NCBI GenBank assembly: GCA_012798365.1
Contig: JAAZNH010000215.1
Span: 1-7,375, forward strand
From: Methanomicrobiales archaeon
GTDB lineage: Archaea; Halobacteriota; Methanomicrobia; Methanomicrobiales; Methanospirillaceae
Direction of reading: 5' to 3'
DNA length: 7,375 nt
Position 1 is the first letter of the stretch; every line of letters begins with the position of its first letter. The notes below the pieces were generated by a model that was not told where the DNA came from, made no database searches, and worked only from the letters and a program-made list of their open reading frames with translations. Both the position numbers and the translations under genes were made by a program. Shown in pieces: positions 5,285 through 7,375 of the stretch.

Positions 5285-6082
5285 TCACGGTTTTTCCGGA
5301 ACGGGTGTGATAACGAACGTGCAGTGATCGTAGCCGGATGAGTAACACTGCTCCTCAACCACATTCACGGTCTTGCTGAAATGGTAGGAGAAGATCCCGA
5401 TCAGGACCCCGGTGTCAAATGCACAGGCGCCGTGGCCGGTGACCGGCAGGTCTTCACATTCAAAACAGCCATCCACTTCAAGAGTGACCGGGCTGGTACT
5501 GACAAGGGTAATTGTTCCCAGTTCATGGGCCTGCCAGAATGCGTTCATCTTCCGGACAACCTCTTCAACGGAACCTCCGGCAACCTTCGGCGCAAGCGTC
5601 CTCCCTATCTCAATGCCCGTCCTCCGGAGGACCGGATCAAGGTTGATCCCCATCTCCATAGCCTGGGTCCTGAAGACCTGGACAACGTACCGGAAGAATG
5701 AGACGATGTCGTCATCGGCAAACGGCTGGCCGTGGTCCTGGCGTTTCCGTATGTGATCCGGAACCACTGCTCCGCGGTCTTCTGTTGTGAGCCGGCCTAT
5801 CGATTCGGAGGAGAGTTCAATGTACCGTTTTCTGCTGTCGCGGGCACCGGGCCGGGACACAATCAGCCCGGCAAGCTCAAGATCCCGGATGTGAACCGAG
5901 ATCGTGGACTTGGCCTTTCCGGTTGCCTCGACAATCTTATCGAACGGCACCGGCCCGTGGGCAACCAGTTCAAGAATCCGGTTTTTTATCGGGCTGTCGA
6001 TTGCCATCACACGCGAGTCTGTTGAAAAGAGCCGGACTTCCTCATCATGAGTATCATCAGTCCGGTCCCTGCGTGCCTGCAT
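5285..6082 (-). CDS. msvR: MsvR-type redox-responsive transcription regulator (HTH plus V4R domain)
   Basis: With the ATG at 6082 the protein has 265 residues. About residues 28-95 form an ArsR-like winged helix (SPIKNRILELVAHGPVPFDK, recognition helix in AKSTISVHIRDLELAGLI, wing RPGARDSRKRYIEL). After a linker, about 125-260 is a V4R domain with a cysteine cluster: CFEC (Cys206, Cys209), GHGACAFDTG (Cys220), and Cys246 and Cys254 in QCYSSGYDHC. In characterised methanogen MsvR proteins such cysteines sense redox state and the protein represses its own gene and a divergent flavoprotein gene. The same arrangement is seen here. Longer starts (6166, 6124) would put the operator or its flank inside the coding region. 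ATG 6082 instead lies about 3 bases after the start predicted from a TATA-like TCTTTAAG, suggesting a nearly leaderless mRNA. The exact start is less certain than the identity. Confidence 0.9.
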   Translation of the reverse strand: MQARRDRTDDTHDEEVRLFSTDSRVMAIDSPIKNRILELVAHGPVPFDKIVEATGKAKSTISVHIRDLELAGLIVSRPGARDSRKRYIELSSESIGRLTTEDRGAVVPDHIRKRQDHGQPFADDDIVSFFRYVVQVFRTQAMEMGINLDPVLRRTGIEIGRTLAPKVAGGSVEEVVRKMNAFWQAHELGTITLVSTSPVTLEVDGCFECEDLPVTGHGACAFDTGVLIGIFSYHFSKTVNVVEEQCYSSGYDHCTFVITPVPEKP

Positions 6083-6106
6083 GATCAGATTGTGTATCGC
6101 AATGTT

Positions 6107-6115
6107 CTTAAAGAT
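6107..6115 (-). promoter_or_regulatory. Candidate msvR TATA box
   Basis: The minus strand reads ATCTTTAAG. At canonical spacing transcription would start near 6085, just ahead of the ATG at 6082. The plus strand over the same bases (CTTAAAGAT) is also TATA-like and could serve fprA from further away. Confidence 0.4.
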
Positions 6116-6117
6116 TG

Positions 6118-6133
6118 TTCGCATACAATAGAA
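6118..6133. promoter_or_regulatory. Degenerate second MsvR box
   Basis: TTCG-N8-AGAA differs by one base from the TTCG-N8-CGAA core of the perfect box that begins 18 bases further right. It also lies inside GTTC-N10-GAAC (6117-6134). A pair of boxes on nearby helical faces would suit cooperative binding, but this one could be chance. Confidence 0.35.
6122..6131 (+). promoter_or_regulatory. Candidate fprA TATA box
   Basis: CATACAATAG is the AT-rich element at the right distance: transcription would start near 6154, about 11 bases before the ATG. The perfect MsvR box would then sit between TATA and start site, where bound protein should block the transcription machinery. Confidence 0.4.
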
Positions 6134-6135
6134 CA

Positions 6136-6151
6136 TTCGTATTGTTACGAA
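6136..6151. promoter_or_regulatory. MsvR operator, perfect TTCGTA-N4-TACGAA inverted repeat
   Basis: TTCGTA (6136-6141), TTGT, TACGAA (6146-6151): both half-sites are perfect. As I recall, this is the motif reported for methanogen MsvR binding boxes. It lies in the shared region between msvR and fprA, 13 bases before the fprA ATG, consistent with repression of fprA and autoregulation of msvR. Confidence 0.85.
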
Positions 6152-6164
6152 CAAAGTGAGAGCC

Positions 6165-7375
6165 ATGAAAGCCGAATCTTACAAGATTGCTGACGGTGTA
6201 TACTGGGTCGGGTCGCTGGACTGGGACCTGCGGACCTACCACGGGTACACCCTTGACGGAACGTCCTACAACTGCTACCTGGTCTTTGGGAAGAAGACTG
6301 CCCTTATCGACAATGTCTATCCCGGCCACTCAGCCCAGATGTGGGCACGGATTGCCGATGCGTTTGCAAAGGAAGGAAGAAAGGAACAGATCGACATCAT
6401 CGTCCAGAACCATGTGGAGAAGGATCACTCCGGGGCGCTTGTCGAGATCCATAAGAAGTTCCCCAAAGCCCCGATCTACTGTACCGAAGTTGCCCACAAA
6501 GGTCTCCTCCGGCACTTCCCGGCACTTGACGGTGCAGAATTCCACCACGTAACAACCGGGGAGACGCTCGATCTTGGCGGAAAAACGCTTGCGTTCGTCC
6601 AGGCCCCGCTCCTTCACTGGCCGGACTCGATGTTCACGCTCTATGCCGAGAAAGGGATCCTGTTCCCCAATGATGCTTTCGGCCAGCACCTCTGCTGCCC
6701 ACAGCGCCTGGACACGGAAATCCCTGAGCACGTCCTGATGGATGCAACGCAGAAGTTCTATGCAAACCTGATCGTCCCCTTATCCCCGCTCTTCCTGAAA
6801 AAAGCCGGGGAACTCACCAGTCTTGGCCTTATCGAAAAGGTGAAGATGATCTGTCCTTCACACGGCCAGATCTGGACGAACCCGTCAGCTGTGATCGGGG
6901 CGTACGTGAACTGGGCAACCGGTGCGGGACGGAAGAACAAGGTGACGATCATCTACGACACCATGCATGGCTCTACGAAGATGCTGGCCCACGGCCTTGC
7001 GGAAGGAGTAATTGCCGGAGAGTGCGATGTGAAGCTCTTCAACCTCCATGAGGATGAACGGTCAGAGATTGTCAAGCATATTCTCGATTCAAAAGCGATC
7101 ATGGTCGGTGTGCCGACTATCAATGACATGCCCTACCCGAGCATTGGCGACCTCCTGTATTATCTCAAAGGGCTCCACTTCGACCGGACCGGTGAACGCT
7201 TCGCTTTGACCTTCGGTTCCATGGGCGGCAAGGGCGGTGCCGTGAAGATGGTGGCAGATGAGCTTAAGGCCGCGGGTTTCACGGTAACCGGCTCGCAGGA
7301 AGTCCTGTATGTGCCTGACTCTTCGGAACTTGGTTCTGCGTTTGAGGCCGGAAAAAGCATGGCAGAACGAATCAA
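6165..7375 (+). CDS. fprA: Flavodiiron protein, F420H2 oxidase (FprA/FpaA), 3' end outside window
   Basis: In methanogens this cytosolic enzyme reduces O2 to water with electrons from F420H2, protecting anaerobic metabolism. Residues 1 to about 250 form the metallo-beta-lactamase-like diiron domain. All ligands are visible: His83, Glu85, Asp87 and His88 in NHVEKDH, His151 in LHWPDSM, Asp170 in NDAFGQH, His233 in PSHGQIW. From about 259 a flavodoxin domain follows, with the FMN phosphate loop YDTMHGSTKML (264-274) and the flavin-binding GVPTINDMPYPSIGDLL (315-331). The 403 visible residues are close to the family's usual 400-410, so only a few codons are missing. The ATG at 6165 has GTGAG (6156-6160) 4 bases upstream. 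The gene is divergent from msvR and has the MsvR operator in its promoter, so it is probably derepressed under oxidative stress. Confidence 0.95.
   Translation, partial: MKAESYKIADGVYWVGSLDWDLRTYHGYTLDGTSYNCYLVFGKKTALIDNVYPGHSAQMWARIADAFAKEGRKEQIDIIVQNHVEKDHSGALVEIHKKFPKAPIYCTEVAHKGLLRHFPALDGAEFHHVTTGETLDLGGKTLAFVQAPLLHWPDSMFTLYAEKGILFPNDAFGQHLCCPQRLDTEIPEHVLMDATQKFYANLIVPLSPLFLKKAGELTSLGLIEKVKMICPSHGQIWTNPSAVIGAYVNWATGAGRKNKVTIIYDTMHGSTKMLAHGLAEGVIAGECDVKLFNLHEDERSEIVKHILDSKAIMVGVPTINDMPYPSIGDLLYYLKGLHFDRTGERFALTFGSMGGKGGAVKMVADELKAAGFTVTGSQEVLYVPDSSELGSAFEAGKSMAERI

Noticed and set aside
5135..5341. Plus-strand frame of 68 codons overlapping the msvR 3' end
   Set aside because: It runs through the msvR terminator and coding end, has no domain and no Shine-Dalgarno sequence I can see.
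6330..6952. Minus-strand frames of 133 and 64 codons over fprA
   Set aside because: fprA carries all diiron ligands and the flavodoxin domain in this region, so the opposite frames are shadows.
7160..7375. Minus-strand frame of 71 codons at the right edge
   Set aside because: It is antisense to the flavodoxin domain of fprA and has no recognisable content.

Overview
The window looks like a chromosomal segment of a methanogenic archaeon, most likely of the order Methanomicrobiales (Methanoregula- or Methanosphaerula-like). The grounds are a Sep-tRNA:Cys-tRNA synthase, an F420H2-oxidase-type flavodiiron protein, a V4R-domain regulator of the MsvR kind, archaeal TATA-like promoters, U-tract terminators and GC-rich third codon positions. 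The genus is an inference from protein style; I could not run a comparison.

Layout. (1) Positions 1-2290, minus strand: a two-gene unit made of a lipoprotein solute-binding protein of the branched-chain amino acid (LivK) type and, overlapping it by ATGA, a dCache-HAMP transmembrane sensor that runs off the left edge. No permease or ATPase is visible, so the pair may sense rather than transport. (2) Positions 2398-3311, minus strand: a four-helix membrane protein of unknown function overlapping, again by ATGA, a small winged-helix DNA-binding protein. (3) Positions 3452-4812, plus strand: an uncharacterised 60-residue helical protein overlapping by ATGA the gene for SepCysS (pscS), which makes Cys-tRNA(Cys) from phosphoseryl-tRNA(Cys). 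(4) Positions 4813-5284: about 470 bases without a convincing gene. It holds two twin U-tract terminators, several palindromes, an orphan TATA-like box, a possible very small minus-strand ORF, and a hairpin terminator for the gene on its right. (5) Positions 5285-7375: msvR on the minus strand and fprA on the plus strand, divergent, with a perfect TTCGTA-N4-TACGAA inverted repeat between them. fprA lacks only its last few codons.

How it works together. The msvR/fprA pair is a recognisable oxidative-stress module: a cysteine-rich redox regulator facing the oxygen-reducing flavodiiron enzyme, with its operator in the shared promoter. The pscS unit is a translation gene with an undescribed small partner. 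Three of the four transcription units use the same ATGA stop/start overlap, so translational coupling is a theme of the window. The most novel leads are the 60-residue SepCysS partner, the lipoprotein/Cache-sensor pair, and the structured intergenic region 4890-5180.
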